A DNA stretch of 64,000 nucleotides from positions 7,054,501-7,118,500 of the forward strand of contig NZ_CP047146.1 in assembly GCF_009834125.1 (NCBI RefSeq), given 5' to 3'. Positions within the stretch are counted from its first letter, which is position 1. Each line of letters opens with the position of its first letter. This document shows, piece by piece, positions 46,000-55,171 of the stretch. The notes under the pieces were generated by a model. The model did no database searches and was not told the DNA's origin. It saw nothing but the letters and a program-made list of their open reading frames with translations. The position numbers and the translations under genes are program-made. Source of the stretch: Streptomyces sp. GS7 (lineage in GTDB: Bacteria; Actinomycetota; Actinomycetes; Streptomycetales; Streptomycetaceae).

Positions 46000-46085
46000 G
46001 GTCGCTCCCCCGTTTCCGGGCGGCCGTCCCCGGCCGCGCCCGTCGGTGTCCGGCTTCCAGGATCTTGGTGGTGGGTGCCATAAGT

Positions 46086-46097
46086 CCAAGAGTTTGG
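46086..46097. promoter_or_regulatory. Small palindrome in the LysR / isomerase intergenic region
   Basis: CCAA-GAGT-TTGG lies between the divergent starts at 45999 and 46124. It is a plausible half-site arrangement for the LysR protein, but it is short and could be chance. Confidence 0.35.
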
Positions 46098-46123
46098 TGT
46101 TCTGGTGACTAGCATTGCCGGTT

Positions 46124-47095
46124 ATGGAACTGCGCCAGCTCCAGTACTTCGTCGCCGTGGCGGAAGAGGCCAACTTCACCCGGGCCGCGGCCCGTCTGCA
46201 TCTGGCACAGCCGGGGGTGAGCGCCCAGGTCCGGCAGCTCGAACGGGAGCTGGGGCAGCCGTTGCTGGACCGGTCCGGCCGGTCGGTGACGCTGACGGAG
46301 GTGGGCGCGGCCGTGCTCCCGTACGCGCGGGCCGCGCTGGCCGCCGTCGCCGGCGTACGGCACACCGTGGACGAGTTCACCGGGCTGCTGCGCGGCCAGG
46401 TCGCGCTCGGGATGGTGTCGGGGGCGCACGCCGGCACGGACTCCGATGTGGTGTCGCTGCTGGCCGGGTTCCACGAGGCGCATCCGCAGGTCGACATCGC
46501 GCTGACCGAGGACACCTCGGAGCGGATGCTCGCCGCGCTCCAGTGCGGGGAGCTCGATGTGGCGCTGCTGGGGGTCGCGGACGCGGTGCCGCCGGCCGGG
46601 CTCTCGCTCCAGGTCGTCGTCGACGAGCCGCTGGTGGCGGCGGTCGCTCCGGGCCATCCGCTCCTGGCGTCCGCGGAGGGCGGGCGCATCCCGCTGGCGG
46701 CGCTGCGCGACCGCCCGTTGATCAGCCTGCCGCGCGGGACCGGAATCCGCGGGGTGCTGGAGCGCGCCTGCACCGATGCCGGGTTCCGGCCGCGGATCGC
46801 CTTCGAGGCGGCGGCGCCGCAGCTGCTGACCCGGCTCGCGGCCCGGGGGCTGGGGGTGGCGGTCGTGCCGGCGCCCGATGCGGCGACGGCGGCCGGGGTG
46901 CGGACGCTGGAATTCCGTACGCCCTGCCCGCGCGGCCGGGTGGCGCTGACCTGGCGGGCGGACGGTCCGGCGGGGCCGGCGGCCCAGGCTCTGCTGGAGT
47001 GCCTGCGGACGGCGATGGGGACGGCCGGGGCGGGGCGCGGCTCCGGTGAGGGCGCGGGTGCGGACGCCGGGCGGCGTCCGGAGGCCGATACGTGA
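46124..47095 (+). CDS. LysR family transcriptional regulator
   Basis: A 323-residue LysR protein. The HTH lies at residues about 3-62 (ELRQLQYFVAVAEEANFTRAA, then PGVSAQVRQLERELG), and a periplasmic-binding-like effector domain runs from about 90 to 295. The last 25 residues are Gly/Ala-rich. ATG 46124 gives the canonical MELRQLQYF start. Divergence from the maleylpyruvate isomerase gene suggests it controls that gene in response to the enzyme's substrate. Confidence 0.9.
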   Translation: MELRQLQYFVAVAEEANFTRAAARLHLAQPGVSAQVRQLERELGQPLLDRSGRSVTLTEVGAAVLPYARAALAAVAGVRHTVDEFTGLLRGQVALGMVSGAHAGTDSDVVSLLAGFHEAHPQVDIALTEDTSERMLAALQCGELDVALLGVADAVPPAGLSLQVVVDEPLVAAVAPGHPLLASAEGGRIPLAALRDRPLISLPRGTGIRGVLERACTDAGFRPRIAFEAAAPQLLTRLAARGLGVAVVPAPDAATAAGVRTLEFRTPCPRGRVALTWRADGPAGPAAQALLECLRTAMGTAGAGRGSGEGAGADAGRRPEADT

Positions 47096-47143
47096 CCTGC
47101 CCGCCCCTCCCCTTGAGCGGCCCGTCCTGGCAGGATCCCGCCC

Positions 47144-48139
47144 ATGGTCACCGCACTCCCCCGCCCCGGTCGCCGCGCACTCACCGCGGCGGGCGCGGTG
47201 CTGGCCGTGCTCGGGATGGTGCTGTGGTGGCTGCTGCCGCCGGTCGGTGAGCGCGCGCCGAGCGGCCGCGTGACGCTGGCCACCGGGGTGCCGACGGGGG
47301 TGTACGCGCGCTACGGCGAGCTGCTGAAGCAGGATCTGGCGCGGGACATGCCGGGGGTGGATCTGCGGCTGACGCGGAGCGAGGGCTCGATCGACAATCT
47401 GCGCCAACTGGTCTCCGGGCGCGCGGCGTTCACCATCGCGACGGCGGACGCGGTGGCCGCCTACCAGGTCGGCCACGAGCCGGGCGCGGACCGGCTGCGG
47501 GCCTGTGCGCGCCTCTACGACGACTACATGCAGCTGGTGGTGCCGAAGAACTCCCCGGTGCGGTCGGCCAGGGACCTGCGGGGGCTGCGGGTAGGCGTCG
47601 GGACGGACGGCTCGGGCGTCCAGCTGATCACCCGGCGGCTGATGGAGGCGGCCGGCCTGGATTTCGACCGGGACATCGTGCCGGTGCGGGTCGGCATCGA
47701 CCAGGAGCCCGGTCAGCTGGAGCACGGCGACCTGGACGCGTTCTTCTGGTCGGGCGGGCTGCCGACGCAGGCGGTGCAGCGGCTGGCGCAGCGGTTCCCG
47801 GTGCGGCTGGTGCAGCTCGGGGATCTGGGCGAGGCGCTGCACAAGCAGGGTGAGCGCACCCGCTATTACCGGGCGGCGGTGATGCCCGCCGACGCGTATC
47901 CGCAGGCGCAGGACGGCGAGGCGGTGAAGACCATCGCGGTCGCGAACCTGCTGGTGACGACGGACCGGGAGGATGCCGCACTGACGTTCGACATCACCCG
48001 GACCGTCATCAACAGTCGGGACGCGATCGGGCACGAGGTGCACGCGGCGCAGAACGTGGACCTGCGGACGGCGGTGTTCACCGATCCGCTGCCGCTGCAC
48101 AAGGGGGCCCGGGAGTACTACGTGTCGGTCAAGCAGTGA
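47144..48139 (+). CDS. TAXI family TRAP-type solute-binding protein
   Basis: A 331-residue protein with an N-terminal hydrophobic segment (about 11-32), which is a signal or membrane anchor. The TAXI fold follows, with LATGVPTGVYARYGELL near 45, TRSEGSIDNLRQL near 78, and VGTDGSGVQLITRRLM near 143. Such proteins usually feed a TRAP transporter, but no TRAP membrane subunit gene is adjacent. It may be an orphan sensor, or it may partner a distant transporter. Its stop overlaps the convergent DEAD-box helicase stop by 11 bp. Confidence 0.82.
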   Translation: MVTALPRPGRRALTAAGAVLAVLGMVLWWLLPPVGERAPSGRVTLATGVPTGVYARYGELLKQDLARDMPGVDLRLTRSEGSIDNLRQLVSGRAAFTIATADAVAAYQVGHEPGADRLRACARLYDDYMQLVVPKNSPVRSARDLRGLRVGVGTDGSGVQLITRRLMEAAGLDFDRDIVPVRVGIDQEPGQLEHGDLDAFFWSGGLPTQAVQRLAQRFPVRLVQLGDLGEALHKQGERTRYYRAAVMPADAYPQAQDGEAVKTIAVANLLVTTDREDAALTFDITRTVINSRDAIGHEVHAAQNVDLRTAVFTDPLPLHKGAREYYVSVKQ

Positions 48140-49520
48140 CCGGCCTGCGCCCCGACGGCCGGCCGCGGCGCGGACGCCGGCGCCGGCCACCGCTGCCACT
48201 GCCACCGCTGCCACTGCCGTTCCCACCGCCGGGCGCGCCCGCCCCGGCCGTCCGCCCGGCCGCCGGTGCGGCGATCGCGACGGGCTCGCCGCTGGGCGTA
48301 CGGGCGCCGGTGACGCGGACCAGCTCGGCGTCACCGGGGCGGACCCGGGCGGTGCCCGGGTTGATCTTCGCCTGGCGCATCAGCCGGGTCATCTCCCGGC
48401 GCTCGCCGGGCGTGACGAGGGTGACGACGGTGCCGGACTCGCCGGCCCGCGCGGTACGGCCGCCGCGGTGGAGGTAGTCCTTGGCCTCGGTCGGCGGGTC
48501 GACGTTGACGACGAGGTCGAGGCCGTCGATGTGGATGCCGCGCGCCGCGACGTTGGTGGCGACCAGCGCCGTGGCGCGGCCGGAGCGGAAGTGCTCCAGG
48601 GTGCGGGTGCGCTGCGGCTGGGTCTTGCCGCCGTGCAGCGCCGCGGCGCGGACGCCCTGGGCGAGCAGGTGCTTGGTGAGGCGGTCGGCGCCGCGCTTGG
48701 TGTCGACGAACATGATCACCCGGCCGTCGCGGGCGGCGATCTCGGTGGCGGTGGCGCGCTTGTCGGCCTCGTCCACGTACAGGACGTGGTGCTCCATGGT
48801 GGTCACGGTCGCGGCCGAGGGGTCCACGGAGTGGGTGACCGGGTCGGTCAGGAAGCGGCGGACCAGCTTGTCGACATTGCGGTCGAGGGTGGCGGAGAAC
48901 AGCATCCGCTGGCCGTTGGGGTCGGTCTTCTCCATCAGCCGGGTGACCTGCGGCAGAAAGCCCATGTCGGTCATCTGGTCGGCCTCGTCGAGGACGGTGA
49001 TGGCGACCCGGTCGAGCGTGCAGGCGCGCCGGTCCAGCAGGTCGGCGAGCCGGCCCGGGGTGGCGACCAGTACTTCGGCGCCCTTGCGCAGGGCCTCGGT
49101 CTGCCGGTTGATCGAGGTGCCGCCGACGACGGTGGCGCAGCGCAGCCGCAGGGCCGCGGCGTACGGGGCGAGCGCGTCGGTGACCTGGCCGGCCAGTTCG
49201 CGGGTGGGGACCAGCACCAGTGCCAGGGGGCGCTTGCTCTCGGCGCGCTTGCCCGCCGTACGGCTGAGCAGGGCGAGGCCGAAGGCGAGGGTCTTGCCGG
49301 AGCCGGTGCGTCCGCGGCCGAGGACGTCACGGCCGGCGAGGGTGGCCGGGAGGGTGGCCGCCTGGATGGGGAACGGGGTGGTGACGCCCTGCGCGCGCAG
49401 TGCGGTGCGGAGCGCCTCGGCCAGCGGCAGCTCGTCGAAGGAGCCGGCGGGCGGAGGGGTGGACGCCCGGGCGGGCGTCCCGCGGTCGGCGCTCGGTCGC
49501 GGTGCGGTCGCTGGTGTCAC
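48129..49520 (-). CDS. DEAD-box RNA helicase
   Basis: A 463-residue RNA helicase with all core motifs: FPIQAATLP (Q motif), GRTGSGKT (motif I), PTRELAGQV (Ia), TPGRLADLL (Ib), DEAD (motif II, LDEADQM), SAT (III), and the C-domain ARGIHIDGLDLVVN and HRGGRTARAG (VI). The tail is Gly/Ser then Arg-rich (GRRRRPRRGRPSGRRP), a likely RNA-binding extension. It remodels RNA, perhaps in cold adaptation, as a cold-shock gene follows upstream. The GTG at 49520 has AAGGG ahead. Confidence 0.92.
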   Translation of the reverse strand: MTPATAPRPSADRGTPARASTPPPAGSFDELPLAEALRTALRAQGVTTPFPIQAATLPATLAGRDVLGRGRTGSGKTLAFGLALLSRTAGKRAESKRPLALVLVPTRELAGQVTDALAPYAAALRLRCATVVGGTSINRQTEALRKGAEVLVATPGRLADLLDRRACTLDRVAITVLDEADQMTDMGFLPQVTRLMEKTDPNGQRMLFSATLDRNVDKLVRRFLTDPVTHSVDPSAATVTTMEHHVLYVDEADKRATATEIAARDGRVIMFVDTKRGADRLTKHLLAQGVRAAALHGGKTQPQRTRTLEHFRSGRATALVATNVAARGIHIDGLDLVVNVDPPTEAKDYLHRGGRTARAGESGTVVTLVTPGERREMTRLMRQAKINPGTARVRPGDAELVRVTGARTPSGEPVAIAAPAAGRTAGAGAPGGGNGSGSGGSGSGGRRRRPRRGRPSGRRPVTA

Positions 49521-49584
49521 GGCAGGCCCTTCAGAGGGAGGGAGGGGGGTGAGCGCGGGAAGGGGTGCCGCCCCGCGGGAAACG

Positions 49585-49625
49585 GGACGGGGCCCGCACC
49601 GGCGCGGCCGGTGCGGGCCCTGTCC
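49585..49625 (-). terminator. Hairpin after the cold-shock gene
   Basis: A 19-bp stem (one G-U pair) spans 49585-49603 and 49607-49625 with a GCG loop, just downstream of the cold-shock gene on the minus strand. Confidence 0.6.
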
Positions 49626-49641
49626 ACGGGACGCGGGGGCG

Positions 49642-49845
49642 TCAGGCGGCGACGATGTTCTCCGCCTGCGGGCCCTTGGGGCCCTGGGTCACGTCGAAGG
49701 TGACCTTCTGGCCCTCGAGGAGCTCGCGGAAGCCCTGGGACTGGATGTTCGAGTAGTGGGCGAAGACGTCGGGGCCGCCGCCGTCCTGCTCGATGAAGCC
49801 GAAGCCCTTTTCCGAGTTGAACCACTTGACGGTGCCGGAAGCCAT
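49642..49845 (-). CDS. Cold-shock domain protein
   Basis: A 67-residue CspA-like single-domain protein. It has RNP1 (KGFGFIEQ, with the aromatic residues) and RNP2 (DVFAHYS) motifs, and ends [14 protein letters not shown]. It binds single-stranded RNA and DNA as an RNA chaperone. ATG 49845 has AAGGAG 6 nt upstream and is preceded by a long GC-rich leader, typical for cold-shock transcripts. A strong hairpin follows. Confidence 0.96.
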   Translation of the reverse strand: MASGTVKWFNSEKGFGFIEQDGGGPDVFAHYSNIQSQGFRELLEGQKVTFDVTQGPKGPQAENIVAA

Positions 49846-50044
49846 GTTTTTCTCCTTCATGGGGCAAGCCGGAGACCGCACCGCGCGGCCTCCTCGTCGC
49901 CGAGATGATCGCCCCACACCGGAACACGTCCGGAAAACAAGGAACGCCCGGGGCTTCCAGCCTCCGGGCGCGCACAAAGTTCATGGGTACCACAACTGCA
50001 ACGCCGTTTACGATAGCACAGGCGTACGGCGGCGCCGCACGCGG

Positions 50045-51460
50045 TCAGGGGGCACTGCGCGGCACGCTCACGGTGACCTCCAGGCCGTGCGGGGGGTGCG
50101 GCGCGTAGGCGATGGTGGCGCCGCCGGCGGCGAGCAGTGCGCGGGTGATCGACAGGCCGAGGCCGGAGCCGGAGACGTTCTGGTGGCGGCCGCTGCGCCA
50201 GAACCGGTCGCCGATCCGGGCGAGTTCGTCCTCGGCGAGGCCGGGGCCGCGGTCGGCGACGGTGATCCGCACGTGCGCGCCGTCGGCGGCGACGGTCACC
50301 GTGACCGGCTCACCGGCCGGGGTGAACTTCAGGGCGTTGTCGACGACCGCGTCCAGCGCGCTGGAGAGGGCGACCGGGTCGGCCCAGCCGGTGACCGCGG
50401 GGTGGCCCTCGTAGGCCAGCCGGACACCCTTGTCGTCGGCCAACGGGCGCCAGGAGTCGACGCGTTCGGCGGTCAGCGCCGCGACGTCGGTGAGCTGGAG
50501 GTCGGCGGCGGTGTGCTCGGCGAGCGCGAGGCCGAGGAGGTCGTCCAGCACCCGGGCGAGCCGCTTGCCCTCCGTGCGGACCGAGGCGATCTCCTCGTTG
50601 CCTTCCGGGAGTTCGAGGGCCAGCAGCTCGATACGCAGCAGCAGCGCGGCGAGCGGGTTGCGCAGCTGGTGGGAGGCGTCGGCGACGAAGGCGCGCTGCT
50701 GTTCCAGGACCTCCTCGACGTGGTCGGCCATCTCGTTGAACGAGCGGGCCAGCCGGCGCAGTTCGGGCGGTCCGGCGGTGGCGGCGACCCGGGCGTTCAT
50801 CCGGCCGGTGGCGATGTCGTGGCTGGCGGTGTCCAGGACGCGGACCGGCCGCAGCACCCAGCCGGTGAGCCGGAAGGCCGCGCCGACCGCGACGAGCAGG
50901 GCCGCCGCCTCCCCGGCCGCGATCAGCAGCCAGCCGTGCAGGATGCGCGCACGCATCTGCCCCGTGGGCGAGTCGGTGACGACGACGGCGACCACGTCCC
51001 CGTCCCGGATGACCGGCGAGGCGACCGGGATCCGGCCGGTGTCGTCCCAGGGCCAGACCTGGTGCGGGTCGTGGCTGCGGCGGCCGGCCAGCGCCTCGCT
51101 GAACGCCTGGGCGCCCTCGCCGTCCGTGGGCACCGGCAGGTCCTGGGGGGCGGCTGCCATGGGGGTGTGGTCGCGGTAGAAGACGCCGGCCCGTATCCCG
51201 TAGAGGCCGTAGTAGCGGGTGAGTTCGGCCCGGAGGGTGGCCAGCCGCTCGTCCTCCTCGGGGGTCTTGGCGCGGGACGCGGCGCTGGGGCGGGCGGTGA
51301 CGAACTGGGCGAGGGAGGCGAACCGCGCGGCGTCGTCGATCCGGTCGACGACCACCTTCTGCTGCTCCACCCCGGCGGTGATCACGCCCAGCGGGATGCC
51401 GAGCGCCAGCAGCACGGCGGCCATCAGGACGATGAGGAGCGGGAGGAGTCGGGTGCGCAC
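50045..51460 (-). CDS. gluK: Sensor histidine kinase GluK
   Basis: A 471-residue membrane kinase. TM1 is at about 5-30, an extracellular sensor region at about 31-170, TM2 at about 173-200, and a HAMP domain with PVRVLDTASHDIATGRM follows. The phospho-acceptor His is in DASHQLRNPLAALL, and the HATPase_c part contains DNALKF, DRGPGLAEDE and GSGLGLSI. The gene is divergent from gluABCD across gluR. The placement matches the GluR-GluK system described for glutamate sensing in S. coelicolor. The GTG start lies 15 nt after the gluR stop. Confidence 0.88.
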   Translation of the reverse strand: MRTRLLPLLIVLMAAVLLALGIPLGVITAGVEQQKVVVDRIDDAARFASLAQFVTARPSAASRAKTPEEDERLATLRAELTRYYGLYGIRAGVFYRDHTPMAAAPQDLPVPTDGEGAQAFSEALAGRRSHDPHQVWPWDDTGRIPVASPVIRDGDVVAVVVTDSPTGQMRARILHGWLLIAAGEAAALLVAVGAAFRLTGWVLRPVRVLDTASHDIATGRMNARVAATAGPPELRRLARSFNEMADHVEEVLEQQRAFVADASHQLRNPLAALLLRIELLALELPEGNEEIASVRTEGKRLARVLDDLLGLALAEHTAADLQLTDVAALTAERVDSWRPLADDKGVRLAYEGHPAVTGWADPVALSSALDAVVDNALKFTPAGEPVTVTVAADGAHVRITVADRGPGLAEDELARIGDRFWRSGRHQNVSGSGLGLSITRALLAAGGATIAYAPHPPHGLEVTVSVPRSAP

Positions 51461-51475
51461 GGGGACCGGCGGCCG

Positions 51476-52213
51476 TCAGGAGGCCGGCGGCCGGGTGCCC
51501 GGGGCGGCACCGGCGGCCGGGACGACGAGGCGGTAGCCGACGCCGCGGACCGTCTCGATCAGCGCCGGCATCCGCAGTTTGGCGCGGAGCGAGGCGATGT
51601 GCACCTCCAGGGTCCGGCCGGTGCCCTCCCAACTCGTCCGCCACACCTCGCTGATGATCTGCTCCCGGCGGAAGACCACCCCGGGGCGCTGGGCGAGCAG
51701 GGCGAGCAGGTCGAACTCCTTGCGGGTGAGCGGAACCACCGCGCCGGCCACGGACACCTGGCGGGTGGGGAGTTCGACGGTGACCGGGCCGAGCCGCAGC
51801 GGCTCCGCCGCGGCGGCCTCCTCGGCGGGCTCGCCGCCCGCGGCCGGGACGGTGCGCCGGCTCACCGCGTGGATACGGGCGAGCAGTTCGCCGGTGTCGT
51901 AGGGCTTGACGACATAGTCGTCGGCGCCGAGGTTCAGGCCGTGTATACGGGAGCGCACGTCGGAGCGCGCGGTGACCATGATGACCGGGGTCGCGCAGAT
52001 CCTGCGGATCCGGCCGCACACCTCGAAGCCGTCCTGGTCGGGCAGCCCGAGGTCGAGCAGCACCACCGCGAACGGCTCGGCGTCGTCGGGCAGCAGGGCC
52101 TGGAGGGCCTCCTCGCCGCTGCGGGCGTGCACGACGGACAGGCCGTGCCGGGCCAGCACCGCCGACAGGGCGGCGGCGACATGGTCGTCGTCCTCGACGA
52201 GCAGCAGTCTCAT
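51476..52213 (-). CDS. gluR: OmpR-family response regulator GluR
   Basis: A 245-residue response regulator. The receiver domain has the acidic DDD near residue 9, the phospho-acceptor Asp in LLDLGLPDQDG, and Lys in VVKPYD. The OmpR-type winged helix follows (LTRKEFDLLALLAQRPGVVFRREQIISEVW). A short Ala/Glu-rich linker separates them. It is the first gene of the gluRK operon, is divergent from gluA, and probably controls it. ATG 52213 has GGAGG upstream. Confidence 0.92.
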   Translation of the reverse strand: MRLLLVEDDDHVAAALSAVLARHGLSVVHARSGEEALQALLPDDAEPFAVVLLDLGLPDQDGFEVCGRIRRICATPVIMVTARSDVRSRIHGLNLGADDYVVKPYDTGELLARIHAVSRRTVPAAGGEPAEEAAAAEPLRLGPVTVELPTRQVSVAGAVVPLTRKEFDLLALLAQRPGVVFRREQIISEVWRTSWEGTGRTLEVHIASLRAKLRMPALIETVRGVGYRLVVPAAGAAPGTRPPAS

Positions 52214-52433
52214 CCGGCCCCCTCCTTCGGTGTGTGCGTATGGGCCACAGGGCATCTACGGGGATAGCCGCCCCACCCGTCAAGAGGACGCCACCTCCGG
52301 GCCGCCATCCGTTACCCAGCCGGTACGCCGCCGGTGCCTACGGTGAGTGACCTCACCTCCGGCGGCACGGCGGCGCCTTCACCGGGTGTGTCCGGTTGCA
52401 GCCGGATCGTTATGCTCAATTCTCCCTCAGATG

Positions 52434-52461
52434 TAATGACGCTGGTCGCGGGGCGTCATTA
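52434..52461. promoter_or_regulatory. Perfect inverted repeat upstream of gluA, candidate GluR site
   Basis: TAATGACGC (52434-52442) is repeated inverted as GCGTCATTA (52453-52461) around a 10-bp spacer. The centre lies 52 bp before gluA in the gluR-gluA gap. It may be the site for GluR or another nitrogen regulator. Confidence 0.6.
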
Positions 52462-52498
52462 GGGTCCTCCCAACCGAGGAGGACGGAGCTGTACGCCG

Positions 52499-53284
52499 AT
52501 GAGCGAAGTATCGGTGACCGAGAACGCCGAGGGTCCCGCGCCCGCGGGGGACCCGTTGGTCGTGCTGGACAACGTGAACAAGCACTTCGGCGCGCTGCAC
52601 GTGCTCCAGGACATCGACCTGACGATCCGGCGCGGTGAAGTGGTCGTGGTGATCGGGCCCTCGGGGTCCGGCAAGTCCACGCTGTGCCGCACGATCAACC
52701 GCCTGGAGACCACAGACAGCGGCAGCATCACCATCGACGGCAGGCCGCTGCCGCAGGAGGGCCGCGAACTGGCCCGGCTGCGCGCCGACGTGGGCATGGT
52801 CTTCCAGTCCTTCAACCTCTTCGCGCACAAGACGGTGCTGGAGAACGTGATGCTGGGCCAGACCAAGGTCCGCAAAACGGAGAAGGCCGCGGCGGAGGAG
52901 AAGGCCCGTACGCTGCTCGACCGGGTCGGCGTCGGCGCCCAGGCGGACAAGTACCCCGCACAGCTTTCCGGTGGCCAGCAGCAGCGCGTGGCGATCGCCC
53001 GCGCCCTGGCGATGGACCCGAAGGTGATGCTCTTCGACGAGCCGACCTCGGCCCTCGACCCGGAGATGATCAACGAGGTGCTGGAGGTCATGCAGCAGCT
53101 CGCCCGGGACGGCATGACGATGGTCGTGGTCACCCACGAGATGGGGTTCGCGCGCTCCGCGGCGAACCGGGTGGTCTTCATGGCGGACGGCAGGATCATC
53201 GAAGAGGCCGAGCCGAACCAGTTCTTCACCAACCCGCGCAGCGACCGGGCGAAGGACTTCCTGTCGAAGATCCTCCACCACTGA
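52499..53284 (+). CDS. gluA: Glutamate ABC transporter ATP-binding protein
   Basis: A 261-residue ABC ATPase of the polar amino-acid type. Walker A is GPSGSGKST at 53-61, the Q-loop is FQSFNLF, the signature is [15 protein letters not shown] near 158, Walker B is [13 protein letters not shown], and the H-loop is VTHEMG. A 20-residue polar extension precedes the domain. It energises glutamate import with GluB, GluC and GluD. ATG 52499 has GGAG 10 nt upstream. It is the first gene of the operon. Confidence 0.95.
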   Translation: MSEVSVTENAEGPAPAGDPLVVLDNVNKHFGALHVLQDIDLTIRRGEVVVVIGPSGSGKSTLCRTINRLETTDSGSITIDGRPLPQEGRELARLRADVGMVFQSFNLFAHKTVLENVMLGQTKVRKTEKAAAEEKARTLLDRVGVGAQADKYPAQLSGGQQQRVAIARALAMDPKVMLFDEPTSALDPEMINEVLEVMQQLARDGMTMVVVTHEMGFARSAANRVVFMADGRIIEEAEPNQFFTNPRSDRAKDFLSKILHH

Positions 53285-53340
53285 GCCCGCGGTTGGGCCA
53301 CCATGAATGCCAACACCTGTTGAACCAAAGGATGTTCACC

Positions 53341-54252
53341 ATGAGGATGCGTAAGACGGCTGCGGCGGGTGCGGTGGTGCTCGCGCTGGCGGCGACGGCG
53401 ACGGCGTGCGGAGGCCAGTCGGGTACGGCGGGCGACAAGCCGGCCGGCGGTGATGTCTACAGCGGCACGTACACGGTCGCCAAGGGCGTGAACGTCGACT
53501 CGGCGACGTTCAAGAAGGCGCAGAAGGCCGGTCACCTCACCATCGGTGTCAAGGCCGACCAGCCGTTCCTCGGCTTCAAGGACCCGGCCACCGGCAAGTA
53601 CTCCGGCTTCGACATCGAGATCGCCAAGATGGTCGCGGCCGACCTGGGCTTCTCCGCGGACCAGATAAAGTTCGACACCATCGACTCCAACGTCCGTGAG
53701 ACCACCATCTCCAAGGGCCAGGTCGATTACTACGTCGGCACGTACACCATCAACGACGAGCGCAAGAAGCAGGTCAGCTTCGCGGGCCCGTACTACACCG
53801 CCGGCGCCGACCTCCTGGTGCGCAAGGACGACAAGGCCATCACCGGCCCGGACTCCCTGCAGGGCAAGAAGGTCTGCTCGATCGTCGGGTCCACCCCGCT
53901 CCAGGAGATCAAGAAGCCCAAGTACGGTGCGCAGACCGTCGAGCAGTCCAAGTACTCGGACTGCGTGAAGTCCCTGCTGGACGGCTCGGTCGACGCGGTC
54001 ACCACCGACGACGCCATCCTCAAGGGCTACGCCGCCCAGCGCCCCGAGAAGCTCAAGGTCGTCGGCCAGCCCTTCACCAAGGAGCCCTACGGCGTCGGCC
54101 TGGGCAAGGACGACAAGGCCCTGCGCGACGCGATCACCACCGCGCTGGAGCACCACATCAAGAACGGTGACTACCAAAAGGCGTACGAGGGCACGCTCGG
54201 CAAGTCCGGCTCCGCCTACGTCGCGCCGGAGACCCCGCTGCCGCGGTACTGA
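53341..54252 (+). CDS. gluB: Glutamate-binding lipoprotein
   Basis: A 303-residue substrate-binding protein. The signal ends at a lipobox (TATAC, Cys near 23), so it should be membrane-anchored outside. The SBP_bac_3 domain runs from about 60, with IGVKADQPFLGF, YSGFDIEIAKMVA and YVGTYTINDERK, typical for acidic amino-acid binding. It delivers glutamate to GluCD. AAAGGA lies 8 nt before ATG 53341; ATG 53332 is an alternative. Confidence 0.95.
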   Translation: MRMRKTAAAGAVVLALAATATACGGQSGTAGDKPAGGDVYSGTYTVAKGVNVDSATFKKAQKAGHLTIGVKADQPFLGFKDPATGKYSGFDIEIAKMVAADLGFSADQIKFDTIDSNVRETTISKGQVDYYVGTYTINDERKKQVSFAGPYYTAGADLLVRKDDKAITGPDSLQGKKVCSIVGSTPLQEIKKPKYGAQTVEQSKYSDCVKSLLDGSVDAVTTDDAILKGYAAQRPEKLKVVGQPFTKEPYGVGLGKDDKALRDAITTALEHHIKNGDYQKAYEGTLGKSGSAYVAPETPLPRY

Positions 54253-54416
54253 GGCCGCCCGCCGCACACCGGACCGCGCCGCCCCGTACGCCCGCCGCGG
54301 CGGGTGTACGGGGCGCGGTGTCTCCCGCGCCCCCTCCCGAGCCCCGCGCGCTCCTTCTCGCTCCTGAGCCGCCCCTCTTCCCCGTCGCCGGCCCGACCGC
54401 TACCGCGGAGACCCCC

Positions 54417-55064
54417 ATGAACGTACTCCTCGATTATCTGCCCGAGTTCCGGGACGGGTTCCTCGGAACCCTGGCGATCACCGCGTCCAGCGCGCTGCTC
54501 GCCCTGGTACTCGGCGTGCTCATAGCCGGTTTCCGGGTCTCTCCGATACCGCCGCTGCGCGCCTTCGGAACGGCCTGGGTCACGGTGCTGCGCAACACGC
54601 CGCTGACGCTGCTCTTCCTGGTCGCGTTCTTCGTCGTACCGCAGATCCTCTTCCAGGGCGCGAGCCCGTACGTGCTCGCCACCCTGGCGCTCGGCTTCTA
54701 CACCTCCTCGTTCGTGTGCGAGGCGGTCCGGTCCGGCATCGGCACCGTGCCGCTGGGGCAGGCGGAGGCCGCCCGCAGCCTCGGGATGACCTTCTCCCAG
54801 ACGCTGCGGCTGATCGTGCTGCCGCAGGCGACGCGTACCGTCATCCCCCCGCTGAGCAGCATCTTCATCGCACTGACGAAGAACTCGGCGATCGCCGGCG
54901 CGTTCAGCGTCACCGAGCTGTTCAACGTCTCCAAGCTGCTCAACGACAGGGGCTACCCGATCGCCTGGATCTTCCTGTGGATCGCGCTCGCCTACCTCGT
55001 CATCACCTTCGCCATCAGCGGCCTCTTCCGGCTGCTGGAGCGCCGGTTGGGGGTGGCCCGATGA
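54417..55064 (+). CDS. gluC: Glutamate ABC transporter permease
   Basis: A 215-residue inner-membrane permease with about five hydrophobic segments and the EAA loop EAARSLGMTFSQTLRLIVLPQA near 118-140. It forms the channel with GluD. ATG 54417 has GGAG 6 nt upstream. Its stop is part of an ATGAGTGG junction, where a 104-bp repeat separates it from gluD. Confidence 0.94.
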   Translation: MNVLLDYLPEFRDGFLGTLAITASSALLALVLGVLIAGFRVSPIPPLRAFGTAWVTVLRNTPLTLLFLVAFFVVPQILFQGASPYVLATLALGFYTSSFVCEAVRSGIGTVPLGQAEAARSLGMTFSQTLRLIVLPQATRTVIPPLSSIFIALTKNSAIAGAFSVTELFNVSKLLNDRGYPIAWIFLWIALAYLVITFAISGLFRLLERRLGVAR

Positions 55065-55171
55065 GTGGTCACGGCATGGGGGTCCCCCCGGCCAACGGCT
55101 GGGGGAGGACCAGCACGACGCAGGTGCCACGCGCAGGCGGGGCGGAACGAAGCGAGGTATGGGCATGAGTG
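55061..55171 (+). mobile_element. 104-bp ATGAG-flanked repeat, copy A (gluC/gluD junction)
   Basis: ATGAGTG at 55061 (overlapping the gluC stop) recurs at 55165 (start of gluD), exactly 104 bp later. The interval contains GCATGGGGGTCCCCCCGGCC (55074-55093) and GGCTGGGGGAG (55097-55107), which together can form a hairpin, and ends with AGCGAGGTAT (55151-55160) followed by the gluD start. Copy B has the same blocks at the same offsets. It may be a small mobile element; type and mechanism are inferred. Confidence 0.7.

Noticed and set aside
45382..47283. Long minus-strand frame that would extend the maleylpyruvate isomerase through the LysR gene
   Set aside because: ATG 45999 has a good SD and the family N-terminus. 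The extension is antisense to a clear LysR gene.
49793..52267. 824-codon plus-strand open frame across gluK and gluR
   Set aside because: Shadow of the two-component genes; no recognisable domain.
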